NCBI RefSeq assembly: GCF_050789285.1 | Contig: NZ_JBOUVX010000002.1 | Span: 1-64,000 of the forward strand | DNA: 64,000 nucleotides | From: CAVPWP01 sp050789285 | GTDB taxonomy: Bacteria > Pseudomonadota > Alphaproteobacteria > Rhodobacterales > Rhodobacteraceae | Reading direction: 5' to 3' | In this document: positions 26,499 to 36,842 of the stretch, piece after piece | Layout of the letters: each line of letters begins with the position of its first letter | How positions within the stretch are numbered: position 1 is the stretch's first letter | Position numbers and translations under genes: made by a program | The notes under the pieces: generated by a model | The model's database searches: none | What the model saw: only the letters and a program-made list of their open reading frames with translations | Told to the model about the DNA's origin: nothing

Positions 26499-27557
26499 AT
26501 GTCCGGAGTGACCCTTGAACGCGTGATCAAGCGCTACGGCGACGTACAGGTGATCCATGGTGTGAATCTGTCGATCGAGCACGGCGAGTTCGTTGTCTTC
26601 GTGGGTCCCTCGGGCTGCGGGAAGTCGACGCTTCTTCGCATGGTCGCGGGCCTCGAGGAGACGACCGAGGGCCGCATCTCGATCGGCGAACGGGACGTGA
26701 CACGGGAAGACCCCTCCGAACGCGGGGTAGCGATGGTGTTCCAGACCTACGCGCTTTACCCGCACATGACGGTCGAGGAAAACATGGGCTTCGGCCTGCG
26801 CATGACCGGCCATCCCAAGGCGGACATCGCGCGCAAGGTCGGCGAGGCGTCGAAGATCCTCAAGTTGGACGACTATCTCAAGCGCAAGCCCAAGGCGCTG
26901 TCGGGCGGGCAGCGCCAGCGTGTGGCCATCGGCCGGGCCATCGTGCGCGGGCCCGAGGTGTTCCTGTTCGACGAGCCGCTGTCGAACCTCGACGCGGAAC
27001 TACGGGTCGAGATGCGGGTCGAGATCGCGCGCCTGCACAAGGAAATCGGCGCGACGATGATCTATGTCACCCACGACCAGGTCGAGGCGATGACGCTGGC
27101 CGACAAGATCGTGGTGCTGCGCGCGGGCCGCATCGAACAGGTGGGCGCGCCGCTTGACCTTTACCGCGACCCCGACAACCGCTTCGTGGCGGGCTTCATC
27201 GGCTCGCCCTCGATGAACTTCCTTGCCGCGACGGCCCGAAAGGGCGCGGTCGAGGTGCCGGGACTTAAGCGCGAGGTCCCGACTTCGGCGACCCTTCCGG
27301 CTTCGGGACGCGCGATCACGCTTGGCCTCAGGCCCGAGCATCTGACCGTCGATCCCTCGGGCGATACCCATGTGGTCGAGCTGACCGAGGCGCTGGGCGG
27401 CGTGTCCTATGCCTATCTTTCTTGCGCGACGGGAGAGCGCCTGATCGTCGAGGAACGCGGCGACGAACGCTCGCGCGAGGGCGCGCGGGTGGGCGTTGCC
27501 TTCGATCCGGCCAGGGCGTTCCTTTTCGATGCCGAAAGCGGGCTGCGGATCAGATAG
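26499..27557 (+). CDS. ABC transporter ATP-binding protein (UgpC/MsmK type)
   Basis: A 352-residue CUT1 ATPase energising the galactoside importer. Walker A is GPSGCGKST, the signature LSGGQRQRVAIGRAIV and Walker B VFLFDEPLSNLD. A C-terminal TOBE/OB domain starts near residue 235. The gene is next to the regulator rather than in the permease operon, so ATPase and regulator are expressed together. It is convergent with the MBL hydrolase gene, 3 bp apart, without an obvious terminator. Confidence 0.93.
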   Translation: MSGVTLERVIKRYGDVQVIHGVNLSIEHGEFVVFVGPSGCGKSTLLRMVAGLEETTEGRISIGERDVTREDPSERGVAMVFQTYALYPHMTVEENMGFGLRMTGHPKADIARKVGEASKILKLDDYLKRKPKALSGGQRQRVAIGRAIVRGPEVFLFDEPLSNLDAELRVEMRVEIARLHKEIGATMIYVTHDQVEAMTLADKIVVLRAGRIEQVGAPLDLYRDPDNRFVAGFIGSPSMNFLAATARKGAVEVPGLKREVPTSATLPASGRAITLGLRPEHLTVDPSGDTHVVELTEALGGVSYAYLSCATGERLIVEERGDERSREGARVGVAFDPARAFLFDAESGLRIR

Positions 27558-27560
27558 CGA

Positions 27561-28406
27561 TCACAGCGCGATTTCGAGCCCGTCGCGGCCGACGGTCACC
27601 GGCCCGTTCCAGACCCCGGCGCAGCGTGCCAACCAGTCGGCCTCGGTGAAGCGGGGATCATCCACCGGGATAAGGTGGTTGAGGACAAGTCGCCCGACGC
27701 CCGCCCCCCGCGCGATCCGTGCGGCGTGGTCGGCGGTGGTGTGGGCGGCATGTAGGTGCGCACGCAGGCGGTCGCCCAGCCCGGTCTTGCGCACGATCTC
27801 TTCCACGCCCTCGGGCAACATCGCCTCGTGCACCAGCACATCCGCCCCCTGCGCGAACGCGGCAAGCGGCGGGTGATGCGCGGTATCACCCGACAGGACG
27901 ACCGACCGGCTGCCGTCGATCCGCAACGCGTAACAGGGCGCGATGGGCGGGTGCGGCACCTCGAGGGCGCGCAGGGTCAGTCCCGGTTCGTTCAGAACCT
28001 CGCCCTCGGCAAGGATCGAAAGGTCGACCAGATCGGTCAGGGGTCTGCGCCCCTCGTCCTCGACCCGGATCGCAGTGTCGACGGCCATCGACGCGAGAAA
28101 CCCCTGCCAGTAGCCGTCAATCCCCGCCGGCCCGAGAACGCGGATCGGGCGTGCAAGGCCGGTGGTCCAGGCCGTGTGCAGAAGTGGCCCAAGCTCAAGG
28201 ACATGGTCGGAATGCAGATGCGTGATCAGCACCAGATCCAGTGTCCGCAGGTCCACGCCGGCCTCGACCAGCGACCGGGTCGCGCCGATGCCGCAATCGA
28301 CGAGGATCCGCCGCCCGTCCAGTTCGACCAGCGTCGCGGTCGGCATGGCGCCGCCCTGGCGGATCGCCGGCCCCCCTTTCACGCCCAGAAGCACGATGCG
28401 GTTCAC
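27561..28406 (-). CDS. MBL-fold metallo-hydrolase
   Basis: A 281-residue metallo-beta-lactamase-fold protein. The metal motif HLHSDH is in VLITHLHSDHVLELG; further ligands appear in VLSGDTAHH and the late LNHLIP. The layout resembles the RNase Z/arylsulfatase-like group. The start is GTG at 28406, overlapping the stop of oxyR by 4 bp, so it is translated from the oxyR mRNA. The substrate is unknown; a link to peroxide response is suggested only by context. Confidence 0.85.
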   Translation of the reverse strand: MNRIVLLGVKGGPAIRQGGAMPTATLVELDGRRILVDCGIGATRSLVEAGVDLRTLDLVLITHLHSDHVLELGPLLHTAWTTGLARPIRVLGPAGIDGYWQGFLASMAVDTAIRVEDEGRRPLTDLVDLSILAEGEVLNEPGLTLRALEVPHPPIAPCYALRIDGSRSVVLSGDTAHHPPLAAFAQGADVLVHEAMLPEGVEEIVRKTGLGDRLRAHLHAAHTTADHAARIARGAGVGRLVLNHLIPVDDPRFTEADWLARCAGVWNGPVTVGRDGLEIAL

Positions 28407-29326
28407 GGTCCGCCCTCCGTTTCGCGGCCGGTTCGCAGCCCGTCGGCCGTCTCGCGCACGATCTCGGCGATTTCGAGAAGCTGCTTGGTCAGCGGGCTGG
28501 ACCGGCGCCAGACCATGCCGATCGTCCGCGAGGGCCGGGGTGCGCCGAACTGGGCGACCGCGACCGACGCCGACCGGGTTTCGACAGGCACCGCCATCTC
28601 GGGAAGAAGCGTCACCCCGATGCCGGCGCCCACCATCTGCACAAGCGTGGACAACGAACTTCCGTCGAGGATCTCGCGCGGGGGGGCGGGCTGCATGTTG
28701 CAAAACGACAGCGCCTGATCGCGGAAGCAATGGCCCTCTTCCAGAAGCAGAAGCCGCATCTCGCGCAGCGACTCCGGCCCCGGGACGGGCTTGCCCGCGT
28801 CCTCGCCCGGGCGGACCAGGACGAAGGCTTCGCTGAACAGCTCGACTTCGGTCAGCGAGGGCTCTGAAACAGGAAGCGCCACGATCGCGGTATCAAGCCG
28901 CCCTTCGGCCAGTTCCAGAAGAAGCTTCGGCGTCACCGTCTCGCGCACATGAAGGTCAAGCTCGCCATGGCGTTCAGTCAGGCGGCCGATCAGGGTCGGC
29001 AGAAGGTAGGGCGCGATGGTTGGAATCACCCCGATCCGCAGCCGTCCCGCCAAACGGTCGCGGGCCGCCCGCGCCAGATCCTCGAGCTCGTCGACCGAAC
29101 GCAGGATATCGCGGGCGCGGGCGGCGAACTCTTCGCCCAGACCGGTCAGGCGCACCTGCCGCGCGCCGCGCTCGAAAAGCGGGGTGCCGAGCGTATCTTC
29201 CAACTCCTTGATCTGCATCGACAAGGCGGGCTGCGAAATCGCGCATGTCTCGGCCGCGCGGCCAAAGTGGCCGTGCCGTGCCAGCGCCTCGACGTAACGC
29301 AACTGGCGAAGGGTGAGGCTGTTCAT
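28403..29326 (-). CDS. oxyR: Hydrogen peroxide-sensing LysR regulator OxyR
   Basis: A 307-residue LysR-type activator. The helix-turn-helix region is FGRAAETCAISQPALSMQIKELE. Redox cysteines C200 and C209 sit in GHCFRDQALSFC, matching the C199/C208 disulfide pair of E. coli OxyR nearly residue for residue. It is divergent from katG, its classical target, across a 159-bp AT-rich region. Confidence 0.95.
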   Translation of the reverse strand: MNSLTLRQLRYVEALARHGHFGRAAETCAISQPALSMQIKELEDTLGTPLFERGARQVRLTGLGEEFAARARDILRSVDELEDLARAARDRLAGRLRIGVIPTIAPYLLPTLIGRLTERHGELDLHVRETVTPKLLLELAEGRLDTAIVALPVSEPSLTEVELFSEAFVLVRPGEDAGKPVPGPESLREMRLLLLEEGHCFRDQALSFCNMQPAPPREILDGSSLSTLVQMVGAGIGVTLLPEMAVPVETRSASVAVAQFGAPRPSRTIGMVWRRSSPLTKQLLEIAEIVRETADGLRTGRETEGGP

Positions 29327-29337
29327 AATTTTTTCTT

Positions 29338-29379
29338 ATCACCGCGATCAGAAAATACAACTTAAACTGATATCGCATC
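29338..29379. promoter_or_regulatory. Candidate OxyR site in the oxyR-katG promoter region
   Basis: The AT-rich divergent region contains two small inverted pairs, ATC-N5-GAT (29338-29348) and GAT-N5-ATC (29369-29379), spaced about three helical turns apart. LysR regulators bind such tandem symmetric elements as tetramers. The match to a defined OxyR consensus is not strong, so this is positional inference. Confidence 0.35.
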
Positions 29380-29485
29380 TTTGGTATAGCCGGGGCGGCG
29401 ATGCTTGTGGGTGCCCCCGCCTTGGCGAATCGGGCGCCCTTTTCCGCAGCCGTTGATAACGACGCAGCCACGATCGGAGAGAGAG

Positions 29486-31657
<2,172 letters not shown>

Positions 31658-31667
31658 TGTGACCTAT

Positions 31668-31697
31668 GCGCCCGGGCGGGATACCCGGCCCGGGCGC
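31668..31697. terminator. Bidirectional hairpin between katG and frcK
   Basis: A perfect 10-bp inverted repeat (GCGCCCGGGC and GCCCGGGCGC) with a nested loop lies 11 bp after the katG stop, in the 75-bp gap between the convergent katG and frcK genes. It could terminate both transcripts, though T-runs are short. Confidence 0.65.
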
Positions 31698-31732
31698 CCT
31701 TCGCCGCTTTCGGCGCCCTTAGCTGCCTGCCG

Positions 31733-32365
31733 TCAGTCCCGAAGGACAAGATCGGCCGGCAGGCTTCCCTCGACCACCCGCAGCGCGTTCGGAATGTCGT
31801 TGCCAAGGGCCCGCGCCTCGGCGGCGGCCGGATCGTGCCCATAGGCCAGCCAGCGGTCGATCAGGCGCTGCCGCAGCACATCGACCGGCGGCGACAACAT
31901 CACGGACAGGTCCCAGAGCGGGTGAAGCCGGCGCCAGGGGTCGTCGTCGAGCAGCAGGTAATTGCCCTCGACCACCGCGATCCGGTGCCCGGGTTCGACC
32001 ACCGCCGCCCCGGCGATGGCGATGTCACGGGCCCGGTCGAAGCCGGGGATCACCACTTCGGGGTCCTGCCCCAGGCGTTCGATCATGCGCAGGACACCCA
32101 GCCCGTCGAAGGTTTCGGGCGCGCCCTTCCGCGCCCTCAGGCCCCGTGCGTCGAGCACCGCATTGTCCAGATGAAAGCCGTCCATCGGCACCAGCGCGGC
32201 ACGGGCCGCATCGCGGTTCAGGCGGTCGACAAGGGCGCGGGCCAGCGTCGACTTCCCTGCCCCCGGCGGCCCCGCAACCGCGATCCGAAGCCGCAGCGGC
32301 GCAGGCGGCAGCCCGAGGATGCGCGCGGCCAACGCCTCGACAGTCCCTTCGTCCGGTTCGGCCAT
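31733..32365 (-). CDS. frcK: Sugar/nucleoside kinase of the fructose locus (FrcK-like)
   Basis: A 210-residue P-loop kinase with VAGPPGAGKSTLARAL near residue 30 and the lid-like segment PMDGFHLDNAVLDARGLRARKGAPETFD, typical of the PanK/uridine-kinase-related family. In Sinorhizobium the gene after frcBCA is frcK, a kinase of this type. The ATG at 32365 is 2 bp after the frcA stop. The phosphorylated substrate is inferred, not shown. Confidence 0.8.
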   Translation of the reverse strand: MAEPDEGTVEALAARILGLPPAPLRLRIAVAGPPGAGKSTLARALVDRLNRDAARAALVPMDGFHLDNAVLDARGLRARKGAPETFDGLGVLRMIERLGQDPEVVIPGFDRARDIAIAGAAVVEPGHRIAVVEGNYLLLDDDPWRRLHPLWDLSVMLSPPVDVLRQRLIDRWLAYGHDPAAAEARALGNDIPNALRVVEGSLPADLVLRD

Positions 32366-32367
32366 GG

Positions 32368-33144
32368 TCAGGCGGCGATCGGCTCGGCCGGCGGTTCCTT
32401 CGCGCCGGTCATGAAGGCCACCGCATCGCTCATCGTGTAGTCGGCCGGCTTGATCACGCAAAGGCGTTTGCCCAGACGGTGAATGTGGATGCGGTCCGCC
32501 ACCTCGAAGACATGGGGCATGTTGTGGCTGATCAGGATGATCGGAATCCCGCGCGAACGCACGTCGAGGATCAGTTCAAGCACCCTCCGGCTTTCCTTGA
32601 CGCCCAGAGCAGCCGTCGGCTCGTCAAGGATGATCACCTTCGACCCGAAGGCCGCCGCCCGCGCCACCGCGACGCCCTGCCGCTGTCCGCCCGACAGCGT
32701 CTCGACCGCCTGCCGGATGTTCTGGATCGTCATCAGGCCAAGCTCGTTCAGCTTCTCGCGGGCGAACTTCTCCATCGCCGCGCGGTCAAGCTGGCGGAAG
32801 ACCTGCCCCATGATTCCGGGTTTGCGCAACTCGCGCCCCATGAACATGTTGTCCGCGATCGACAGCGCCGGCGACATGGCAAGCTGCTGATAGACCGTTT
32901 CGATCCCATGGTCGCGCGCGTGGATCGGCGAGGTGAAGTTGACGCGCTGGCCGTCAAGGAAGATCTCGCCTTCGTCAGGGATCACCGCGCCCGACACCGC
33001 CTTGATCAGCGTGGACTTGCCCGCCCCGTTGTCGCCGATCACGGCAAGGATCTCGCCCGGGAAAAGTTCGAAGTCGCAGTGGTCAAGCGCGATGACGCGG
33101 CCATACCGCTTGACCAGGTTCCTTCCCTGAAGAATGGGTTGCAT
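32368..33144 (-). CDS. frcA: Fructose-type ABC transporter ATP-binding protein
   Basis: A 258-residue single-domain ATPase of the CUT2 family. Walker A is GDNGAGKSTL, the signature LSGGQRQGVAVARAAAFG and Walker B VIILDEPTAAL. Unlike RbsA-type proteins it has one ATPase domain, as in FrcA. Its ATG shares a base with the permease stop. With frcC and frcB it forms a high-affinity importer, probably for fructose (ribose or mannose are alternatives). Confidence 0.9.
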   Translation of the reverse strand: MQPILQGRNLVKRYGRVIALDHCDFELFPGEILAVIGDNGAGKSTLIKAVSGAVIPDEGEIFLDGQRVNFTSPIHARDHGIETVYQQLAMSPALSIADNMFMGRELRKPGIMGQVFRQLDRAAMEKFAREKLNELGLMTIQNIRQAVETLSGGQRQGVAVARAAAFGSKVIILDEPTAALGVKESRRVLELILDVRSRGIPIILISHNMPHVFEVADRIHIHRLGKRLCVIKPADYTMSDAVAFMTGAKEPPAEPIAA

Positions 33145-34217
33145 CAGACCGACACCTTTCTGATCCACTGGTCCACGGCAACCGCCGCGATGATAAGAAG
33201 ACCGATGAGAAGGAAGGTCCACTGCGCGTCCGCACCCAGAAGGCGCAGGCCCAGCGTGAAGACCCCGACGATCAGCGCTCCGAACAGCGCCCCCAGGATC
33301 GACCCCCGCCCGCCGAACAGCGAGATGCCCCCGATCACCACGGCCGTGATCGATTCGATGTTCCCAAGCTGGCCCGAGGTCGGCGAGACCGAGCCTATCC
33401 GTCCGATCAGCGCCCAGCCCGCGAAGGCGCAGATCAGGCCCGAAAGGACATAGACCGACACCAGCACCTTCTTGACCTGAACGCCCGAAAGCTCGGCCGC
33501 GTCCGGATCGTCGCCCACGGCATAGACATGCCGGCCCCAGGCGGTGTGGCGCAGGGCATAGGCCAGCACAAGGATCAGCGCGACCATGAAGACGACGCCG
33601 ACGGTGAAGACCGCGCCGCCGACGTTGAACTTGGTTCCGAAGAACTGAAGCAGCGGCGCGGTCGCCTCGATGTCCTGGGCCCGGATCGTCTCGTTCTTCG
33701 AGTAAAGGAAGTTGGTGGCCAGAACGATCTGCCACATCCCCAACGTGACGATGAAGGGCGGCAGCTTCATCACGGCGACAAGCCAGCCGTTGATAAGCCC
33801 GCAGAGCGCGCCGCAGAGAAGGCCGCAGACGATGGCCAGCTCGACCGGCATCCCGTAGCGGAAGGTGAACTGGCCCATCACGACCGACGACAACACCATG
33901 ATCGCGCCGACCGACAGGTCGATGCCCTTGGTCAGAATGACAAGCGTCTGCGCGGCGGCAAGGATGCCCACGATCTGAACCTGCTGAAGGATCAGCGTCA
34001 GCGCGAAGGGCGAGAAGAACTTCGTCCCGAGAAGCGTGCCGAAGACCAGGATCGACAGAAGCAGCACGATCAGCGGCACGAGCGAGGGGTTCATGTGCAG
34101 CGTGTGCTGCAACTTGTGGACGAAGCCTTTGCGGTGATCGTCGAACTCGGCAACGGTCTTGCTGGCATTCGAAAGCGCGGATTCGAAGTCCTGCGCCTTG
34201 GACGGGGCGTCCGACAT
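33144..34217 (-). CDS. frcC: Fructose-type ABC transporter permease
   Basis: A 357-residue CUT2 permease with a hydrophilic N-terminus of about 60 residues and eight to ten helices. The motifs GLLCGALCGLINGWLVAVMKLPPFIVTLGM and GGISLFGGRGSILGALFGA are characteristic. The ATG at 34217 has GGGAGGA upstream; the longer frame adds an unconserved Arg-rich leader. It lies 121 bp after frcB, separated by a strong hairpin. Confidence 0.91.
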   Translation of the reverse strand: MSDAPSKAQDFESALSNASKTVAEFDDHRKGFVHKLQHTLHMNPSLVPLIVLLLSILVFGTLLGTKFFSPFALTLILQQVQIVGILAAAQTLVILTKGIDLSVGAIMVLSSVVMGQFTFRYGMPVELAIVCGLLCGALCGLINGWLVAVMKLPPFIVTLGMWQIVLATNFLYSKNETIRAQDIEATAPLLQFFGTKFNVGGAVFTVGVVFMVALILVLAYALRHTAWGRHVYAVGDDPDAAELSGVQVKKVLVSVYVLSGLICAFAGWALIGRIGSVSPTSGQLGNIESITAVVIGGISLFGGRGSILGALFGALIVGVFTLGLRLLGADAQWTFLLIGLLIIAAVAVDQWIRKVSV

Positions 34218-34292
34218 GAAGTCCTCCCGGTCTTGGATGCGTCTTGCTGCGCCTCGCCGCACTCTAGGGGCGCAAGGGTGCCTCCGTCCAGT

Positions 34293-34319
34293 TCGGCGGG
34301 GCACAGAGCGCCCCGCCGA
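34293..34319 (-). promoter_or_regulatory. Hairpin directly after frcB
   Basis: A perfect 10-bp inverted repeat (TCGGCGGGGC and GCCCCGCCGA, 7-bp loop) sits 19 bp after the frcB stop. As at the galactoside locus, it probably protects the binding-protein message and reduces read-through into the permease gene. Confidence 0.6.
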
Positions 34320-34338
34320 CTCTTGTCTCAGAGCGGAA

Positions 34339-35373
34339 TCAGCCCCAGCAGAGGTTCATGCCCTCTTCGACCGAGATCGATTCGACCCCGTCGACCGGCT
34401 GGCCGGTCACCAGCGCCACACCGGTGTCGAAGAAGTCCTTGCCCGGAGTCGGCTCGGGCTTCACGCCTTCCGCGGCCCACTTCGCGATCGCCTCGATCCC
34501 GAGGGACGCCATCAGCAGCGGATACTGCTGCGACGTCGCGCCGATCACGCCGTCGGCCACGTTCTGAACGCCGGGGCAGCCGCCGTCGACGGACACGATC
34601 AGCACGTCGTTCTCGCGGCCGATGGCCTTCAGCGCCTCGTACGCACCGGCGGCGGCGGGCTCGTTGATCGTGTGGACGAGGTTGATCATCGGGTTCTTGG
34701 CGAGGAGGTTCTCCATCGCGCGGCGCCCGCCTTCCTCGTTGCCGTCCGTCACGTCGCTGCCGACGAGCCGCGGATCGGTTTCGTCGCCGATCACGTTGGG
34801 GTCGGCAAGATCGATGCCGAAGCCCTGCAGGAAGCCCTGGTTGCGAAGCACGTCGACGGTGGGCTGGCTGATGTTGAGGTCGAGCGTGGCGATCACCGCG
34901 CTATCGGCATCGGCGCCCATCTTGGCCTTCGCCCACTGGCCGATCAGAAGCCCGGCCAGGAAGTTGTCGGTGGCGAAGGTCGCGTCGGCGGCGTCGACAG
35001 GCTCGAGCGGGGTATCAAGCGCGATGACAAGGATGCCGGCGTCCCGGGCCTGCTGCACGGCCGGCACGATCGACGACGTGTCCGAGGCGGTGATCAGGAT
35101 GCCCTTCGCGCCGTCGAGAATGCAGGTCTCGATGGCCTGAACCTGGGTCTCGTGGTCGCCATCCACCTTGCCGGCGAAGGACTTGAGTTCGATGCCCAGT
35201 TCGGCGGCCTTGGCTTCGGCGCCTTCCTTCATCTTCACGAAGAAGGGGTTGGTATCGGTCTTGGTGATCAGGCAGGCGCTGACCGAATGACCCGCCGCCA
35301 TGGCCGAGCCCGCAAAGGCGAGCGTGGACAGAACGGCAGTCGAAGCGGCAAGCGCCTTGAGGTTCGTCTTCAC
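34339..35373 (-). CDS. frcB: Fructose-type ABC transporter binding protein
   Basis: A 344-residue periplasmic binding protein of the ribose/galactose (CUT2) class. The signal peptide ends at SAMA, and the mature protein starts near AGHSVSACLITKTDTNPFFVKM. Typical segments are GILITASDTSSIVPAVQQARDAGI and the late GVIGATSQQYP. The start is GTG at 35373 with GGAGGA upstream. First gene of the frcBCAK operon, divergent from the ROK regulator. Confidence 0.92.
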   Translation of the reverse strand: MKTNLKALAASTAVLSTLAFAGSAMAAGHSVSACLITKTDTNPFFVKMKEGAEAKAAELGIELKSFAGKVDGDHETQVQAIETCILDGAKGILITASDTSSIVPAVQQARDAGILVIALDTPLEPVDAADATFATDNFLAGLLIGQWAKAKMGADADSAVIATLDLNISQPTVDVLRNQGFLQGFGIDLADPNVIGDETDPRLVGSDVTDGNEEGGRRAMENLLAKNPMINLVHTINEPAAAGAYEALKAIGRENDVLIVSVDGGCPGVQNVADGVIGATSQQYPLLMASLGIEAIAKWAAEGVKPEPTPGKDFFDTGVALVTGQPVDGVESISVEEGMNLCWG

Positions 35374-35480
35374 AATGGTGTCCTCCCAGAACAGTTAGGT
35401 CCCGGCACATTTGCCGGTTACGGACGGAGCAGTTTTCGTCACCGCCCTCGCGGCACAGAGTAACCGCGAGTCACCGGCAG

Positions 35481-35518
35481 CTGTCAATAAATAAATCACT
35501 CTGACTTATTATTGACAG
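35481..35518. promoter_or_regulatory. ROK-regulator operator in the frcB-frcR intergenic region
   Basis: Two nested symmetries occur in an AT-rich island. Outer perfect arms CTGTCAATAA (35481-35490) and TTATTGACAG (35509-35518) enclose inner arms AATAAATCA (35490-35498) and TGACTTATT (35502-35510) with one mismatch and a CTC centre. NagC/Mlc-type ROK regulators bind AT-rich palindromes with this look. It lies between the two divergent starts, so it probably controls both. Confidence 0.7.
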
Positions 35519-35566
35519 GCCGCGCCCGCCTAGCCATTCTGCCCGGGCCATTTCGGGGAGGAAACG

Positions 35567-36832
35567 GTGCAGCGGAACGGCGTTCTGACCGGCGAGGCCA
35601 CTGGGTTCGAACCCGCCGTGCGGGGGACGAACCAAAGTGGCCTGCGCGCCCACAACGAACGGCTGGTGCTCACGCTCGTACGTCAGCACGGTCCGCTGTC
35701 GAAGGCCCAGATCGCCCGGATGTCGGGGCTTTCCGCGCAGACCGTGTCGGTCATCATGCGCGCGCTTGAGGCCGACGGGTTCCTGGTGAAGGGCGACCCG
35801 GTGCGCGGCAAGGTCGGCCAGCCCTCGGTTCCGATCGCGCTGTCGCCCGATGGGGCACATTTCTTCGGACTCAAGATCGGCCGCCGCAGCGCCGAACTGG
35901 TGCTTGTCGACTTTCTTGGACGCGTCGTCTCGCGATCGTACCTGACCTACCGCTATCCGACGCCGGAGGGCGTGATCCGCTTCGCCCGCGACGCGCTTGG
36001 GCAGATCACCGATCAGATCGACGCCGAAACGCGCCAGCGCATCGCCGGGCTTGGAATCGCGATGCCGTTTCAGATCTGGGATTGGGCGCGCGCCATCGGC
36101 CTGCCGCCGCATGCGATGGATGCCTGGCGCGACACCGACGTGCGCGCCGAGATCGAGATGATCTGCGGCTATCCCGTCTATCTCCAGAACGACGCGTCGG
36201 CCGCCTGCGGAGCCGAGCTTGTCTTCGGAACCGGCGAAAGGCCCGGCGACTTCCTGTACTTCTACGTCGGCTATTTCGTGGGCGGCGGGGTGGTGCTGCG
36301 CGACAATCTCTTCACCGGCCACAGCGGAAACGCGGGCGCACTTGGGTCGATGCCGGTGCCGTCGCCGGATGGGGAGGTCGTGCAGCTGATCGAACTGGCG
36401 TCGCTGGCGCAGCTCGAGGCGCGGATGCGCGCGGCGGGGCAGCCGTCCGAAAGTCTCTGGATCTCGCCCGAGGGCTGGCAGGCCGGCCCCGAGGTCCTCG
36501 TGCAGTGGATCGAGCATGCCTCATACGGTCTGGCACATGCCATTGCCGCCGCCTCATCGGTGATCGATTTCGAAGCGGTGCTGATCGACGGCTGGCTGTC
36601 GCAGGGGTTGCGCCGCGATCTGGTCGACGCGGTGGCCCGGCATCTTGGCCGGATCGACCTTGCCGGGATCACCGCACCCTCGGTGCGCGAGGGCAGCGTC
36701 GGACCGGACGCCCGCGCCCTGGGGGCCGCCAGCCTGCCGCTGTCCTACCGTTTCCTTGTGAACACCGGCGCAGGTTTTGGCACAGGTCTGGGCGCGGGCC
36801 TTTCGGCGCCGGCCCACATGGCCGAGGCGTAA
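35567..36832 (+). CDS. frcR: ROK-family transcriptional regulator of the fructose locus
   Basis: A 421-residue regulator. A winged helix-turn-helix (about residues 25-80, with LSKAQIARMSGLSAQTVSVIMRALE) is followed by a ROK sugar-kinase-like domain. The CxCGxxGCxE zinc motif of kinase-active ROK proteins is absent; the corresponding region reads GHSGNAGALGSMPV. Thus it should bind sugar but not phosphorylate it. The GTG start has GGGGAGGA upstream. It is divergent from frcBCAK. Confidence 0.88.
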   Translation: MQRNGVLTGEATGFEPAVRGTNQSGLRAHNERLVLTLVRQHGPLSKAQIARMSGLSAQTVSVIMRALEADGFLVKGDPVRGKVGQPSVPIALSPDGAHFFGLKIGRRSAELVLVDFLGRVVSRSYLTYRYPTPEGVIRFARDALGQITDQIDAETRQRIAGLGIAMPFQIWDWARAIGLPPHAMDAWRDTDVRAEIEMICGYPVYLQNDASAACGAELVFGTGERPGDFLYFYVGYFVGGGVVLRDNLFTGHSGNAGALGSMPVPSPDGEVVQLIELASLAQLEARMRAAGQPSESLWISPEGWQAGPEVLVQWIEHASYGLAHAIAAASSVIDFEAVLIDGWLSQGLRRDLVDAVARHLGRIDLAGITAPSVREGSVGPDARALGAASLPLSYRFLVNTGAGFGTGLGAGLSAPAHMAEA

Positions 36833-36842
36833 GGCCGCCCGG

